Shown here: piece after piece, positions 10,073 through 19,091 of the stretch
How the letters are laid out: each line of letters begins with the position of its first letter
Numbering within the stretch: the first letter of the stretch is position 1
NCBI GenBank assembly: GCA_958295825.1
Contig: OY282375.1
Span: 729,489 to 793,488, forward strand
DNA: 64,000 bases
Reading direction: 5' to 3'
DNA from: an uncultured Candidatus Entotheonella sp.
GTDB taxonomy: Bacteria; Tectomicrobia; Entotheonellia; Entotheonellales; Entotheonellaceae
Notes under the pieces: generated by a model
Database searches by the model: none
What the model saw: the letters and a program-made list of their open reading frames with translations, nothing else
What the model was told of the DNA's origin: nothing
Position numbers and translations under genes: made by a program

Positions 10073-11367
10073 GGATTGTGCGTCCAGATGCCCTTTTTCA
10101 ACTTCCAAGTGTTCGGCGTTTTCTGAGCAGACTGATGGATGACCTCGCTAACAGACGAAGTCTGCTAGTTCTTTTGCCTACTGGGATTGATCCCCTGGAA
10201 CTCAAGGATGCCATTCGAGTAGAGCTATGGCGCCGTACCTTTGAACTTGAAGAAGTATCACTTGCATGTCTGCCAAGCCCAAAAGAGCGTTCGCTGGTCG
10301 CAGCCCTGAGTGACGCCCTGGGAATCGGTTGGACTTCTGATGCCCCGCGCACGCTCCTAAATCTGATGGAAACAGAACAACTGCCCGACATTATCTTGCT
10401 TGATGATCTTGATCAATTACCTCCCGCAACATGCAAGGACTGGTTAGCCTTTCTGAGCCAATGGGCGCAACACTCCCAGCGCAGGATTGATCGCGGTTCA
10501 TCCATTACGGCTTTATGTGTGATGGGGCCGGCGGCAGCCATACTCTCCCATCTCCCAGAAAGTAGTGTTCACCTCGCCGTGCATTGGTGGTGGGGTTTTC
10601 CCTCCGCATTGGAGACACGTGTGCTTTGCCGATCGAGTAATGAGGGCGGCGGCTGGGATACGATGACGCGCTGGCGTGAGTACGTTTTGCCTGCATTGTC
10701 CGGAAATGATGTTTCATTGGTGGACGACCTGTGGGATGTGCTTCATAAGGACGCAGAAACCCTCCTGAAACACCTTTACACCTTGGCCGGGCAGCGTGGA
10801 TGGGAGGCAGGGACTCTGCAGAACTGGGGGGTGGGGAAAGGTAGTATTACCTCCAGTAGCAACTCTGGTTTCACGCCGCTGTCTCCACCCGTTGATTTAC
10901 GACTCTTGTGGGCACATGGAGCCGTAGGCTGGACACTGGAATACGGACTCGAATTACATCCGGCAGCGTTGGTGGCCTTGGGACGTCATGACGAGCTTCG
11001 CCACAGGCTGTGGCGAGGCCAGGCCGAACTGCTCTTTCCTCTCGTTGATCGAATCCGGTTGGAGATATGCAACCATTTCACACGCACGCATGGATCCGAT
11101 TGGCCGGTACGATGGTCCCCGCCAATCTCCCCAGAAGAAGATACGGCTGTGCGTCAAAGTCCACTGGCATGCCAGTGGGGGCATCTGAAAGCGCTGCTAA
11201 GTTATGAGACATTGCGTCGTTCCCACCAAAACTGGCTTCCCTTGATTTCCCTCGCTCACTCGATTCGGAACGAGATTGCACACTACCGTCCGATAACCTT
11301 CCGCGACTTTGAAGGGTTTTGGCGAGAGGTCGAGATATCCATCGTTTTAGGGGCCTCTTACCTATAG
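10069..11367 (+). CDS. Degenerate NTPase-like protein with C-terminal HEPN motif (candidate RNase effector)
   Basis: 432 residues, starting inside the stop of the preceding gene (ATGA), so translationally coupled. The N-terminal half has the order of a P-loop NTPase, but the Walker A position reads LLPTGIDPLEL and lacks the GK[ST] signature. A Walker-B-like strand IILLDDLDQLP follows. Near the C-terminus IRNEIAHYRPITF places R400 and H405 in the R-x4-H arrangement of HEPN ribonucleases (the RN..AH form seen in Swt1-like HEPN domains). HEPN proteins commonly cleave RNA in toxin-antitoxin and anti-phage systems. The likely role is the effector controlled by the 1925-residue NTPase. The pairing and function are inferred; the motif is directly visible. 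Confidence 0.75.
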   Translation: MRIVRPDALFQLPSVRRFLSRLMDDLANRRSLLVLLPTGIDPLELKDAIRVELWRRTFELEEVSLACLPSPKERSLVAALSDALGIGWTSDAPRTLLNLMETEQLPDIILLDDLDQLPPATCKDWLAFLSQWAQHSQRRIDRGSSITALCVMGPAAAILSHLPESSVHLAVHWWWGFPSALETRVLCRSSNEGGGWDTMTRWREYVLPALSGNDVSLVDDLWDVLHKDAETLLKHLYTLAGQRGWEAGTLQNWGVGKGSITSSSNSGFTPLSPPVDLRLLWAHGAVGWTLEYGLELHPAALVALGRHDELRHRLWRGQAELLFPLVDRIRLEICNHFTRTHGSDWPVRWSPPISPEEDTAVRQSPLACQWGHLKALLSYETLRRSHQNWLPLISLAHSIRNEIAHYRPITFRDFEGFWREVEISIVLGASYL

Positions 11368-11419
11368 GTGTCAGTATTTCTCTTCAACTTCTGCCGTGCC
11401 TCAAACTGGGGAGTCATCC

Positions 11420-12358
11420 ATGCGAGTCATTTTCATGGGTACGGCCCCCTTTGCCGAGCCGACGTTGCGCGGTCTGTTCGCCTCGCCTCACGACGTTGTG
11501 GCGGTGGTGACGCAGCCGGACCGGCCGCGCGGGCGCGGACGCAAACCGGCGCCGTCGCCGATCAAGACATTGGCCATGACGCATGATCGTGTCGTTTTGC
11601 AACCGGCGAGCCTGCGCCGGGACGCGGCGGTTGTCGAGCAATTGTCGTCGCTGTGTCCGGCGGCGATCGTGGTGGTGGCCTACGGCAACATCCTGCCGCC
11701 ATCGGTATTGGCAATACCGCCGCATGGTTGCCTCAACGTCCACGCCTCGCTGTTGCCGAAATACCGCGGCGCGGCGCCCATCAACTGGGCGCTGATGCAG
11801 GGGGAAGCGGTGACCGGCTGTACGGTGATCCAGATGGACGCGCACGTGGATACGGGCGACATCTGGTGGCACGCCGCCTGCGACATTACGACAGACGATG
11901 ACGCCCTGAGCCTGGGCGCCCGGCTGGCGGATCTGGGCGCCGCCGGCCTCCTTGAGGTGCTTGCTGGTATCGAACAGGGGGAGGGGGCAGCGGCACCGCG
12001 TCCCCAACCCGAGGCCGGCGTCTCGTATGCGCCGAAGCTGACCAAGGAATTGGCGCCTGTTGACTGGCAGCAACCGGCCGCGGTGCTGCGCAATCGCGTT
12101 CGCGGCCTGGTTCCGTGGCCGGGCGCCACGGCCCGTTTCGGCGACCTGGACGTCAAGCTGTGGCGCACCGCCGTGCACGACGAACCCCATGCGGAGGCGC
12201 CGGGCACGGTGACCGCGGTGACGCCGGAGGGGGTGCTGGTCGCCTGCGGCGCCAATCAACTGTTCATCCATGAGCTTCAACCGGCCAATCGGCGCCGTAT
12301 GCCGGCATCCGACTTTGCACAGGGCTACCGTGTTCAGAAGGGGCAACGGTTTGCCTGA
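11420..12358 (+). CDS. fmt: Methionyl-tRNA formyltransferase
   Basis: Transfers a formyl group from 10-formyl-THF to initiator Met-tRNA. The 312-residue product starts MRVIFMGTAPFA, contains the family signature NVHASLLPKYRGAAPI with catalytic Asn and His, and DTGDI with the catalytic Asp. A C-terminal OB-fold-like tRNA-binding domain follows. The ATG at 11420 follows a GGGGAG-type ribosome site; an upstream GTG at 11396 has none. It begins 52 bases after the HEPN gene and overlaps rsmB by 8 bases. It probably depends on transcription coming through the inserted module or from a promoter inside it. Confidence 0.97.
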   Translation: MRVIFMGTAPFAEPTLRGLFASPHDVVAVVTQPDRPRGRGRKPAPSPIKTLAMTHDRVVLQPASLRRDAAVVEQLSSLCPAAIVVVAYGNILPPSVLAIPPHGCLNVHASLLPKYRGAAPINWALMQGEAVTGCTVIQMDAHVDTGDIWWHAACDITTDDDALSLGARLADLGAAGLLEVLAGIEQGEGAAAPRPQPEAGVSYAPKLTKELAPVDWQQPAAVLRNRVRGLVPWPGATARFGDLDVKLWRTAVHDEPHAEAPGTVTAVTPEGVLVACGANQLFIHELQPANRRRMPASDFAQGYRVQKGQRFA

Positions 12359-13721
12359 AGCTGAGCCCCGAGGCGGAACGGCGCGGCAGACGGCTTTGCG
12401 CGTGCTCCACGCCGTTGACGCGGAGCAGGCTTACACGGACGTGGCGCTGCGGCAGATGCTGGGCGACAGCGCCCTGGAGCGGCGGGAGCGGGCTTTCGTG
12501 ACGGCATGCGTGTACGGCGCGGTGCGCTGGCAGGGGCGCATCGATTGGCTGTTGTCAAAGGCGTGCAGCCGCCCGCTCGACTCCCTGACACCCTGGATTC
12601 GCAATACCCTCAGGCTGGGAGCTTATCAATGCCTGTGGATGGAGCAGGTTCCGCCTCGCGCGGCGGTGCACACCTCGGTGGAGTTGGCACGGCGTTTTGG
12701 GCACGCCGGGGTCGCCGGTCTGGTGAACGGCGTTCTGCGAACCCTGCTGCGGCGGCACGCCACGTATGCGCTGCCGGACGCCGACACGCAGCCGGCGGCG
12801 CATCTCGCGGTGGCGCACTCGCATCCGCAATGGCTGGTTGAACGCTGGCTGGACCGTTACGGCTGGGCGCGCACGCAAGCCCTGTGCGCCGAGAATAATC
12901 GTCCCCGAGACGTCACGCTGCGCGTCAACACGTTGCGCACCACCCCGCGGGCTTTGGCGCAGCGCCTTGTGCAAGAGGGACTGCGGCTGGTCAGGCCCTC
13001 CCGTCTGCTGGCGGCGGCGCTGGTGGTGCAGGGAACGAGTCGCCTGGACGCGCTGCCGAGTTATCGCGGCGGTTTATTCCAGGTTCAGGACGAGGGCGCC
13101 ATGCTGGTGGCGCCGTTGTGTCGGGCGCAGCCCGGACAGCGTGTGCTGGATGCCTGCGCGGCGCCGGGCGGCAAGACGACCCACCTGGCCCAGCTTATGG
13201 GCGACACAGGGCAGATTTTGGCCTGCGACGGGCAGGCGAGCCGCTTGCGGTTTCTGGATGCCAACGTGCGGCGTCTGCGGTTGACGAGCATCACCCACGC
13301 GGTGGCGGACAGCACCGGGCCGTTGCCGTGGTCGGGCGTCTTCGACCGTATTCTCGTGGACGCGCCGTGTTCCGGCTTGGGCGTGCTGAGCCGTCATCCC
13401 GACATCAAGTGGCGCAAAGGCTCCGAGGACCTGCAGGGCTTGCAAGCCACGCAGTTGGCGCTGCTGGAGGCGCAAAGCCGATGCCTCGCCGCTGATGGGC
13501 TGTTGGTGTATAGTGTGTGCTCCAACGAGCCGGAGGAGACGCGCGACGTGGTGCGGATGTTCCTGGAGCGCCACCCGGATATGCGGCTCGACGCGGTAGC
13601 CGGTGATCTCCCAAAAGAACTCGATCGGCATTCTCCCCATCTTGAAACCCTTGATCTGACGCCGGAGCAATATAGCACCGAGGGCGTCTTTGCGGCCCGT
13701 TTTCGCGCCCGAAACTCGTAA
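12351..13721 (+). CDS. rsmB: 16S rRNA (cytosine-967-C5)-methyltransferase
   Basis: Methylates C967 of 16S rRNA using SAM. An N-terminal NusB-like helical domain is followed by a Rossmann methylase with SAM motif DACAAPGGKTTHL, motif IV DAPCSGLG and motif VI YSVCSNEPEE holding the two cysteines typical of m5C enzymes. I place the start at TTG 12351 because AGAAGGGG stands seven bases upstream. The ATG at 12270 would overlap fmt deeply and add a non-family N-terminus. The length of 456 residues suits the family. It is part of a fmt-rsmB-rpe operon. Confidence 0.93.
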   Translation: MPEAEPRGGTARQTALRVLHAVDAEQAYTDVALRQMLGDSALERRERAFVTACVYGAVRWQGRIDWLLSKACSRPLDSLTPWIRNTLRLGAYQCLWMEQVPPRAAVHTSVELARRFGHAGVAGLVNGVLRTLLRRHATYALPDADTQPAAHLAVAHSHPQWLVERWLDRYGWARTQALCAENNRPRDVTLRVNTLRTTPRALAQRLVQEGLRLVRPSRLLAAALVVQGTSRLDALPSYRGGLFQVQDEGAMLVAPLCRAQPGQRVLDACAAPGGKTTHLAQLMGDTGQILACDGQASRLRFLDANVRRLRLTSITHAVADSTGPLPWSGVFDRILVDAPCSGLGVLSRHPDIKWRKGSEDLQGLQATQLALLEAQSRCLAADGLLVYSVCSNEPEETRDVVRMFLERHPDMRLDAVAGDLPKELDRHSPHLETLDLTPEQYSTEGVFAARFRARNS

Positions 13722-13738
13722 CGTTGAGGAAGTCCCGC

Positions 13739-14386
13739 ATGGTGAAGATCGCTCCTTCCATCTTGGCGGCGGATTTCACCCGTTTGGGTGAGGAGATCGC
13801 CCAGGTTGAGGCCGCCGGGGCCGACCTGTTGCACGTCGACGTGATGGATGGTCATTTCGTGCCCAACCTGACTATTGGCCCGCCCGTGATCAGGGCCATC
13901 AAGGCGGTCACCCAGTTGCCGTTGGACGTTCACCTGATGGTCGATCAGCCGGACGCCCTGTTGCCGGATTTCATTGACGCCGGCAGCGACAACCTGACGG
14001 TGCACGTCGAAGCCTGCCGCCACCTGCACCGCACTATCCAGTCCATCAAGGAGGCCGGGGTGCGCGCCAGTGTCGTCTTGAATCCCGCCACCTCGCTGCA
14101 CGCCCTGGACGAAATCCTGCCCGAGGTGCACATGGTGCTGCTGATGTCGGTGAATCCGGGCTTCGGCGGACAACGTTTTCTGCCCGCGACGCTCGACAAA
14201 ATCCGGGCGTTGAGGGAGCAGATCGAGCAGCGCCGGTTGCCGGTGGCTATCGAGGTTGACGGCGGGGTGAAGGCCGATAACGCTGCCGAGATCTGCGCTG
14301 CCGGCGCCGGCGTTCTGGTGGCCGGCACGGCGATCTTCGGGCAACCGGATTACGGGGCGGCCATCCAGGCATTACGGGCTGCATAA
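13739..14386 (+). CDS. rpe: Ribulose-phosphate 3-epimerase
   Basis: Interconverts ribulose-5-P and xylulose-5-P in the pentose phosphate pathway. The 215-residue TIM barrel has IAPSILAADF at the N-terminus, LHVDVMDGHFVPN, VHLMV, MSVNPGFGGQ and EVDGG, which together carry the metal and phosphate ligands. GAGGAAG lies upstream of the ATG at 13739, favouring it over the TTG at 13724. The gene starts 17 bases after rsmB and ends the operon. Confidence 0.97.
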   Translation: MVKIAPSILAADFTRLGEEIAQVEAAGADLLHVDVMDGHFVPNLTIGPPVIRAIKAVTQLPLDVHLMVDQPDALLPDFIDAGSDNLTVHVEACRHLHRTIQSIKEAGVRASVVLNPATSLHALDEILPEVHMVLLMSVNPGFGGQRFLPATLDKIRALREQIEQRRLPVAIEVDGGVKADNAAEICAAGAGVLVAGTAIFGQPDYGAAIQALRAA

Positions 14387-14420
14387 GGCGCCGCGCGTTC
14401 CTGTCGCGGTGCCGCGGCGC

Positions 14421-14448
14421 TTGACAAGGGGCCAGAAAACACAATAAT
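14421..14448 (+). promoter_or_regulatory. Sigma-70-type promoter of ffh
   Basis: TTGACA at 14421-14426 is a perfect -35 box. AATAAT at 14443-14448 is a one-mismatch -10 box after a 16-base spacer. It lies in the 114-base gap between rpe and ffh, about 50 bases before the ffh start, and would begin the ffh-rpsP-rimM-trmD transcript. Confidence 0.65.
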
Positions 14449-14500
14449 TCCCCAATCCTCCGGCACTTTACCCGGCCTTTTGGAGACCCAAGGACGCGGC

Positions 14501-15838
14501 ATGTTTGAATCCCTTTCGGCAAAACTCGACGGCGTTTTTTCCAACTTGCGCGGGCGCGGCAAGCTGACGGAAGCCAACATCAAGGAGGCGACGCGCGAAA
14601 TCCGGCTGGCGCTTCTGGAAGCGGACGTCAACTTTCAGGTCGTCAAGGACTTTGTGCAACGGGTGCGTGAGCAGGCCCTCGGGCAGCAAGTCATGCGTAG
14701 CCTGACGCCGGGCCAGCAGGTGGTGAAGATCGTCCGTGACGAATTGACGATCCTCATGGGCTCGCAGCACGCGCCGCTTACCATGGCGTCGCCGCCGCCG
14801 ACCACCTTCCTTCTGGTCGGTCTGCAGGGCTCCGGGAAGACCACCTCGGCAGCCAAGTTGGCGAGGAAACTGCAGGAGATGGGGCGCCGCCCTTTGTTGG
14901 TGGCGGCCGACGTGTATCGCCCAGCGGCGATGGAGCAATTGCGCCTGCTTGGCGAGCAGCTCGAGGTTCCCGTGGTGGTGCGACAGGATTCCCGCGACCC
15001 GGTGGATATTTGCCGGCAGGCTTTCGAGGAGGCGCCTCAGCATCAGGCCGACGCCATCGTCATTGACACGGCGGGACGGTTGCAGATTGACGAGACGCTG
15101 ATGCAGGAGCTGGCGGACATCAAGACGGCCACTAATCCCCGCTACACGTTTCTCGTGGTCGATGCGATGACCGGGCAAGAGGCGGTCAACGTGGCGACGG
15201 CTTTCAACGAGACGGTGAGCATTGAGGGCGTGATTCTCACCAAGTTGGACGGCGATGCCCGGGGCGGGGCGGCGTTGTCGATCCAGGCGGTGGTCGGCAA
15301 GCCCATCCAATTCGTCGGGGTTGGCGAAAAACTGGACGCCCTGGAAGCCTTCCACCCGGAGCGCATGGCGTCGCGGCTCCTTGGCATGGGCGACGTGTTG
15401 ACGCTCATCGAAAGGGCCGAGCAGGCCATCGACCCCGCATCGGTTGCGGACCTTGAGTCGAAGATGCGCCAAGCCAGCTTCACGCTCGAGGACTTTCAAA
15501 ATCAGTTGCGTCAGGTCAAGCAGATGGGGCCGCTGGAGAATCTGATGGAGATGATCCCAGGCCTCAAGGGCGCCAAGCTCCCGGTGGCCGGCGAGAAGGA
15601 CTTGAAGAAGGTTGAGGCCATCATTGGTTCCATGACCTTGGTCGAACGGCGCCACCCGGCCCTGATCAACGGCACCCGGCGGAAGCGCATCGCTCTCGGC
15701 AGCGGCACCCGGGTGGAAGACGTCAATCGCTTACTGAAACAGTTCGGCCAGATGCGCAAGCTCATGAAGTCCATGATGACCGGTAAGGGCAAGAGCCGTC
15801 GCAGGTGGGCGGGCATGCCCATGGTACGACCCTTTTGA
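14501..15838 (+). CDS. ffh: Signal recognition particle GTPase
   Basis: Protein part of SRP; binds 4.5S RNA and signal sequences and delivers ribosomes to FtsY at the membrane. 445 residues: N domain (1-95), G domain with GLQGSGKTT (G1), DTAGR (G3) and TKLDGDARGG (G4 and closing loop), then a methionine-containing M domain with MIPGLKG. AAGGA stands seven bases before the ATG at 14501. The upstream TTG at 14480 would add seven residues without a ribosome site. First gene of a translation operon continuing with rpsP. Confidence 0.97.
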   Translation: MFESLSAKLDGVFSNLRGRGKLTEANIKEATREIRLALLEADVNFQVVKDFVQRVREQALGQQVMRSLTPGQQVVKIVRDELTILMGSQHAPLTMASPPPTTFLLVGLQGSGKTTSAAKLARKLQEMGRRPLLVAADVYRPAAMEQLRLLGEQLEVPVVVRQDSRDPVDICRQAFEEAPQHQADAIVIDTAGRLQIDETLMQELADIKTATNPRYTFLVVDAMTGQEAVNVATAFNETVSIEGVILTKLDGDARGGAALSIQAVVGKPIQFVGVGEKLDALEAFHPERMASRLLGMGDVLTLIERAEQAIDPASVADLESKMRQASFTLEDFQNQLRQVKQMGPLENLMEMIPGLKGAKLPVAGEKDLKKVEAIIGSMTLVERRHPALINGTRRKRIALGSGTRVEDVNRLLKQFGQMRKLMKSMMTGKGKSRRRWAGMPMVRPF

Positions 15839-15876
15839 GGGGTGATCCTTTTACAATTTCAACATGAGGTGTTCGA

Positions 15877-16158
15877 GTGGCTGTTCGTATTCGCCTGAAA
15901 CGCATGGGCGCCAAGAAGCGTCCTTTCTACCGTATTATCGTGGCCGACGCGCGGGCGCCGCGTGACGGTCGGTTCATCGAGACGTTGGGAACCTACAACC
16001 CGCTTACGGAGCCGTCTGAGGTGAAGCTGGCGGAAGACAAAGTCCGCCTGTGGCTGGCGCGGGGAGCGCAGCCCTCCGACCCGGTGCGCGATATCTTGAA
16101 ACGTCAGGGGTTGTTGGGTTCGGGAAGCGCCGTTGCGGAGTCTGAGGAAGAAAGCTGA
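15877..16158 (+). CDS. rpsP: 30S ribosomal protein S16
   Basis: 93 residues starting at GTG with [19 protein letters not shown], the diagnostic S16 N-terminus, and ending in an acidic tail. GAGGTG precedes the GTG start. It stands in the conserved order rpsP-rimM-trmD-rplS behind ffh, which supports cotranscription. Confidence 0.97.
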   Translation: MAVRIRLKRMGAKKRPFYRIIVADARAPRDGRFIETLGTYNPLTEPSEVKLAEDKVRLWLARGAQPSDPVRDILKRQGLLGSGSAVAESEEES

Positions 16159-16191
16159 TCGCCTGTAACCGGTGGCAGGGAATACGGCAGG

Positions 16192-16704
16192 ATGGAGCAC
16201 GAAAAGCTCGTTGCCATTGGTCGTTTTACGAAGCCGCATGGCGTTCGGGGCGAGTTGGTTTTCCTGCCGTATGTGTCCGACGTGGCGCTGCTGCCCGAAC
16301 TCAGCGAACGGCAGGTGCGGATACGGCACAAGACGGCCCCCGCGCAGACGTGCACGATTCTGGCGTGGCGCATGGCCCATAGCCGGGTGCTGGTGCAAAT
16401 CGAAAGCTGTCGGGACCTGTCCGCGGCGCAACACCTGCGAGACTACGAAGTGGTTGTCCCGCGCCAGTGGTTTTCTCCCTTGCCCGTCGGTGAATACTAT
16501 TGGTTTGAAATCGAAGGTCTGACCGTGCATGCCGGCGACGGACGGACGTTGGGCATCGTGACGGACATTATTCACACTGGCAGCAACGATGTCTACGTGG
16601 TCAGCCAAGATGATCGCGAGACCCTGGTGCCAGCCCTGAAGGACATTGTCCGCACCATCGACCTGGAGGGCGGCGCGATGTACCTCCACAACCTGCCCGG
16701 CTGA
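16192..16704 (+). CDS. rimM: 16S rRNA processing protein RimM
   Basis: Assists maturation of the 30S head by binding S19. 170 residues with the N-terminal RimM barrel (IGRFTKPHGVRGEL) and a C-terminal PRC-barrel with YYWFEIEGL, VTDIIHTGSNDVYVV and the ending LVPALKDIVRTIDL. It stands 33 bases after rpsP and 15 before trmD in the usual order. Confidence 0.96.
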   Translation: MEHEKLVAIGRFTKPHGVRGELVFLPYVSDVALLPELSERQVRIRHKTAPAQTCTILAWRMAHSRVLVQIESCRDLSAAQHLRDYEVVVPRQWFSPLPVGEYYWFEIEGLTVHAGDGRTLGIVTDIIHTGSNDVYVVSQDDRETLVPALKDIVRTIDLEGGAMYLHNLPG

Positions 16705-16719
16705 ATTGACCCGTGCGCG

Positions 16720-17466
16720 ATGGACGTTCACATCCTCACCATTTTCCCCGACATGTTCGTCTCGCCCCTGCAGGCGAGCATCCTGCAGCGGGCGCAGGCG
16801 CGTCAGCAGCTTCGCGTGACCGTGCATGACCTGCGCGATTTTGCCTCGGGGCGGCATCGCGTAACCGACGACAGTCCCTACGGTGGCGGCGCCGGCATGG
16901 TGATGAAGCCGGAGCCGATTGTCGCCGGCATCCAGGCGCTGCGGGAACGCTTTGGACCGGCTTACGTCATGTTGATGAGCCCGCAGGGCAGGGTGCTCGA
17001 TCAGGAATTTGCCAAGACTTTGCTGGGTCATCCATGCGTGGTGCTCATTTGCGGCCGCTACAGCGGGACCGACGCCCGCGTCATGCCGTACATTGACACC
17101 GAACTTTCGATTGGCGATTACGTGTTGACGGGCGGCGAGTTGCCGGCCATGGTGGTGTTGGACGTGGTGGGGCGGATGATTCCCGGCGTTGTAGGGGATC
17201 GCCAATCGGTGGAGGAGGATTCGTTTTTCAACGGCCTGTTGCAGGGGCCGCAATACACGCGGCCGGAAACCTTTGACGGCGCCCGCGTACCGGCTATTCT
17301 GTTGTCCGGAGACCACGCCGCGATTGCCGCATGGCGGCGCCGGCAGGCCCTGCAGACGACGCTGCAAAGGCGTCCGGACCTGTTGGGGCGTGTTCCGCTG
17401 ACGCCTCAGGAGCGAGCGATTCTGCGGGAAATCGGCCGCGAAGAAACGACCCCGCATGAGCCATGA
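16720..17466 (+). CDS. trmD: tRNA (guanine-37-N1)-methyltransferase
   Basis: Methylates G37 next to the anticodon to prevent frameshifting. 248 residues with the SPOUT knot fold: ILTIFPDMF at the start, DDSPYGGGAGMVMKPEP, the SAM-binding knot segment LICGRYSGTDARV, and SIGDYVLTGGELPAMV. The stop overlaps the next gene by 11 bases, implying coupled translation with a second RNA methylase. Confidence 0.97.
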   Translation: MDVHILTIFPDMFVSPLQASILQRAQARQQLRVTVHDLRDFASGRHRVTDDSPYGGGAGMVMKPEPIVAGIQALRERFGPAYVMLMSPQGRVLDQEFAKTLLGHPCVVLICGRYSGTDARVMPYIDTELSIGDYVLTGGELPAMVVLDVVGRMIPGVVGDRQSVEEDSFFNGLLQGPQYTRPETFDGARVPAILLSGDHAAIAAWRRRQALQTTLQRRPDLLGRVPLTPQERAILREIGREETTPHEP

Positions 17467-18022
17467 CCGCCCGCAGTTGTTCGTCGCGCTGTTGCATTTT
17501 CCCGTGTACAACAAGAACCGCGAGGTGATTGCCACTTCGCTGACGACAGTCAACCTGCACGATCTCGCCCGCTTGGTCACGACGTATGGCGTTATGGGCT
17601 GTTACGTGGTGACGCCGTTCCAGCGCCAACGCGAGCTGGCCTGTCGGATGATCGTTCACTGGACCGAAGGATACGGGGCTGCCTATAATTCGACGCGCGC
17701 CGAGGCGCTGCAGCATCTCTGCATCGTCGACAGCCTTGCGGAGGTCGAGCAGGACATTGCGCGGCGATGTGGAAGCGCACCCCATACCATTGCAACGGAT
17801 GCACGACGGTTTCCCCGGTGCACGTCGTACGCCGACCTGCGAGACATCATTTGGCGGCAGCGGGAGGCTTTTCTGCTGCTTTTGGGGACGGGGTGGGGAC
17901 TTACGGACGAACTGATGGCCGGCTGTAACTACATCCTGGCTCCCATTGCTGCTGGTACCCGATACAATCACCTGCCGGTACGGGTCGCGGCGGGTATTAT
18001 GCTCGACCGCCTGCTCGGTTGA
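17456..18022 (+). CDS. SPOUT-type RNA methyltransferase (Methyltrn_RNA_4-like family)
   Basis: 188 residues beginning inside the trmD stop region. It reads LFVALLHFPVYNKNREVIATSLT followed by NLHDLARLVTTYGV, and later LLLLGTGWGLTDELM with NHLPVRVAAGIMLDRLL, resembling the knot of SpoU/SPOUT methylases. A family of this size (Pfam PF09936 as I remember it) sits beside trmD in many deltaproteobacteria and Nitrospirota. The substrate is not established; tRNA or rRNA is likely from the neighbourhood. Confidence 0.85.
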   Translation: MSHDRPQLFVALLHFPVYNKNREVIATSLTTVNLHDLARLVTTYGVMGCYVVTPFQRQRELACRMIVHWTEGYGAAYNSTRAEALQHLCIVDSLAEVEQDIARRCGSAPHTIATDARRFPRCTSYADLRDIIWRQREAFLLLLGTGWGLTDELMAGCNYILAPIAAGTRYNHLPVRVAAGIMLDRLLG

Positions 18023-18078
18023 GTCGACGCGATGGGAAGAGCCGGGCCCCTTCATAATTTTGTTGAGGAAATAGCGTT

Positions 18079-18429
18079 ATGCATGCGTTAATGGATATTG
18101 AACAAACCCAGATGAAGCGGGATCTGCCCGAGTTTCGCGCCGGCGATACGGTGCGGGTGCAGGTGCGCATCATTGAGGGCACCCGCGAGCGCGTGCAGGC
18201 GTTCCAGGGCGTGGTGCTAGCGATCAGCGGCAGCGGCGTTCGGCGTACCTTCACCGTGCGCAAGGTTTCCTCGGGTATCGGGGTGGAGCGGGTTTTCCCT
18301 TTGCATTCGCCGAGGCTTGACGCCATTGAAGTCGTGCGGCGCGGACGGGTTCGCCGCGCCAAGCTGTTTTATCTGCGCAAGCTGAGGGGCAAAGCGGCGC
18401 GCATCAAAGAGCGTCGTACGCGCGTCTGA
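18079..18429 (+). CDS. rplS: 50S ribosomal protein L19
   Basis: 116 residues with the L19 signature: [16 protein letters not shown], the [12 protein letters not shown] turn, and [12 protein letters not shown] before a basic tail [25 protein letters not shown] precedes the ATG. It follows trmD and the RNA methylase in the conserved operon order. Confidence 0.97.
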   Translation: MHALMDIEQTQMKRDLPEFRAGDTVRVQVRIIEGTRERVQAFQGVVLAISGSGVRRTFTVRKVSSGIGVERVFPLHSPRLDAIEVVRRGRVRRAKLFYLRKLRGKAARIKERRTRV

Positions 18430-18440
18430 GGATCGGGTGC

Positions 18441-19091
18441 ATGGCCCAGCACGGCATCTCCGGCGTGTCTCACTTGCCGTTCGAGCGGCAGGCACGTCAG
18501 GCAGGGTATCATACTATCGTCGGCATTGATGAAGCGGGGCGCGGACCGCTGGCGGGTCCGGTGGTCGCCGCTGCCGTGTGCCTTCCTTCCGCATATGACA
18601 TTCCAGGGCTGCAGGACTCGAAGCGTTTGACGGAGCGCCAGCGAGAGGCGGTTTACCGGCTTATCTTGCGTGAAACTTTGGCGTATGGTGTCGGCGTTGT
18701 GTCGCATCGGCTGATTGACCGGCATCACATCCTGTGGGCGACAAAGGAAGCCATGTTGCGGGCGGTGCGGCAACTCTCGAGAGTCCCCGACTTGTTGCTG
18801 ATTGACGGCCCGATAGCGCTGTCGGCCGCCATCGATCAACGCCCTATCGTGCGCGGCGATGCCTCCTGCGCCTCCATTGCCGCCGCATCCGTGATCGCTA
18901 AGGTGACGCGTGACCGCATGATGGTAGCTTATGGCAAGCGTTATCCGGCTTACGGTTTCGCGCGGCATAAAGGCTACCCCACCCGTGACCATTACGCGCG
19001 CCTGCGCGCCCACGGCCCCTGTGCCATTCATCGGCTCAGTTTTCGCGGCGTGCTTGATCCGACACCAGCTTTCGGCAAGGCCGATTCATGA
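18441..19091 (+). CDS. rnhB: Ribonuclease HII
   Basis: Cleaves RNA in RNA:DNA hybrids, including single misincorporated ribonucleotides. 216 residues with IDEAGRGPLAGPVVAAAV (catalytic Asp-Glu), DSKRLTERQRE, the third acidic residue in LLIDG, and DASCASIAAASVIAKV. It starts 12 bases after rplS and overlaps yraN by ATGA. Confidence 0.97.
   Translation: MAQHGISGVSHLPFERQARQAGYHTIVGIDEAGRGPLAGPVVAAAVCLPSAYDIPGLQDSKRLTERQREAVYRLILRETLAYGVGVVSHRLIDRHHILWATKEAMLRAVRQLSRVPDLLLIDGPIALSAAIDQRPIVRGDASCASIAAASVIAKVTRDRMMVAYGKRYPAYGFARHKGYPTRDHYARLRAHGPCAIHRLSFRGVLDPTPAFGKADS

Noticed and set aside
14468..15655. 395-codon minus-strand frame
   Set aside because: Lies entirely antisense to ffh; composition follows the third-position G+C of ffh and no family motif is present.
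15859..17580. 573-codon minus-strand frame
   Set aside because: Antisense to rpsP, rimM and trmD, which are all certain genes; no ribosome site or protein signature.
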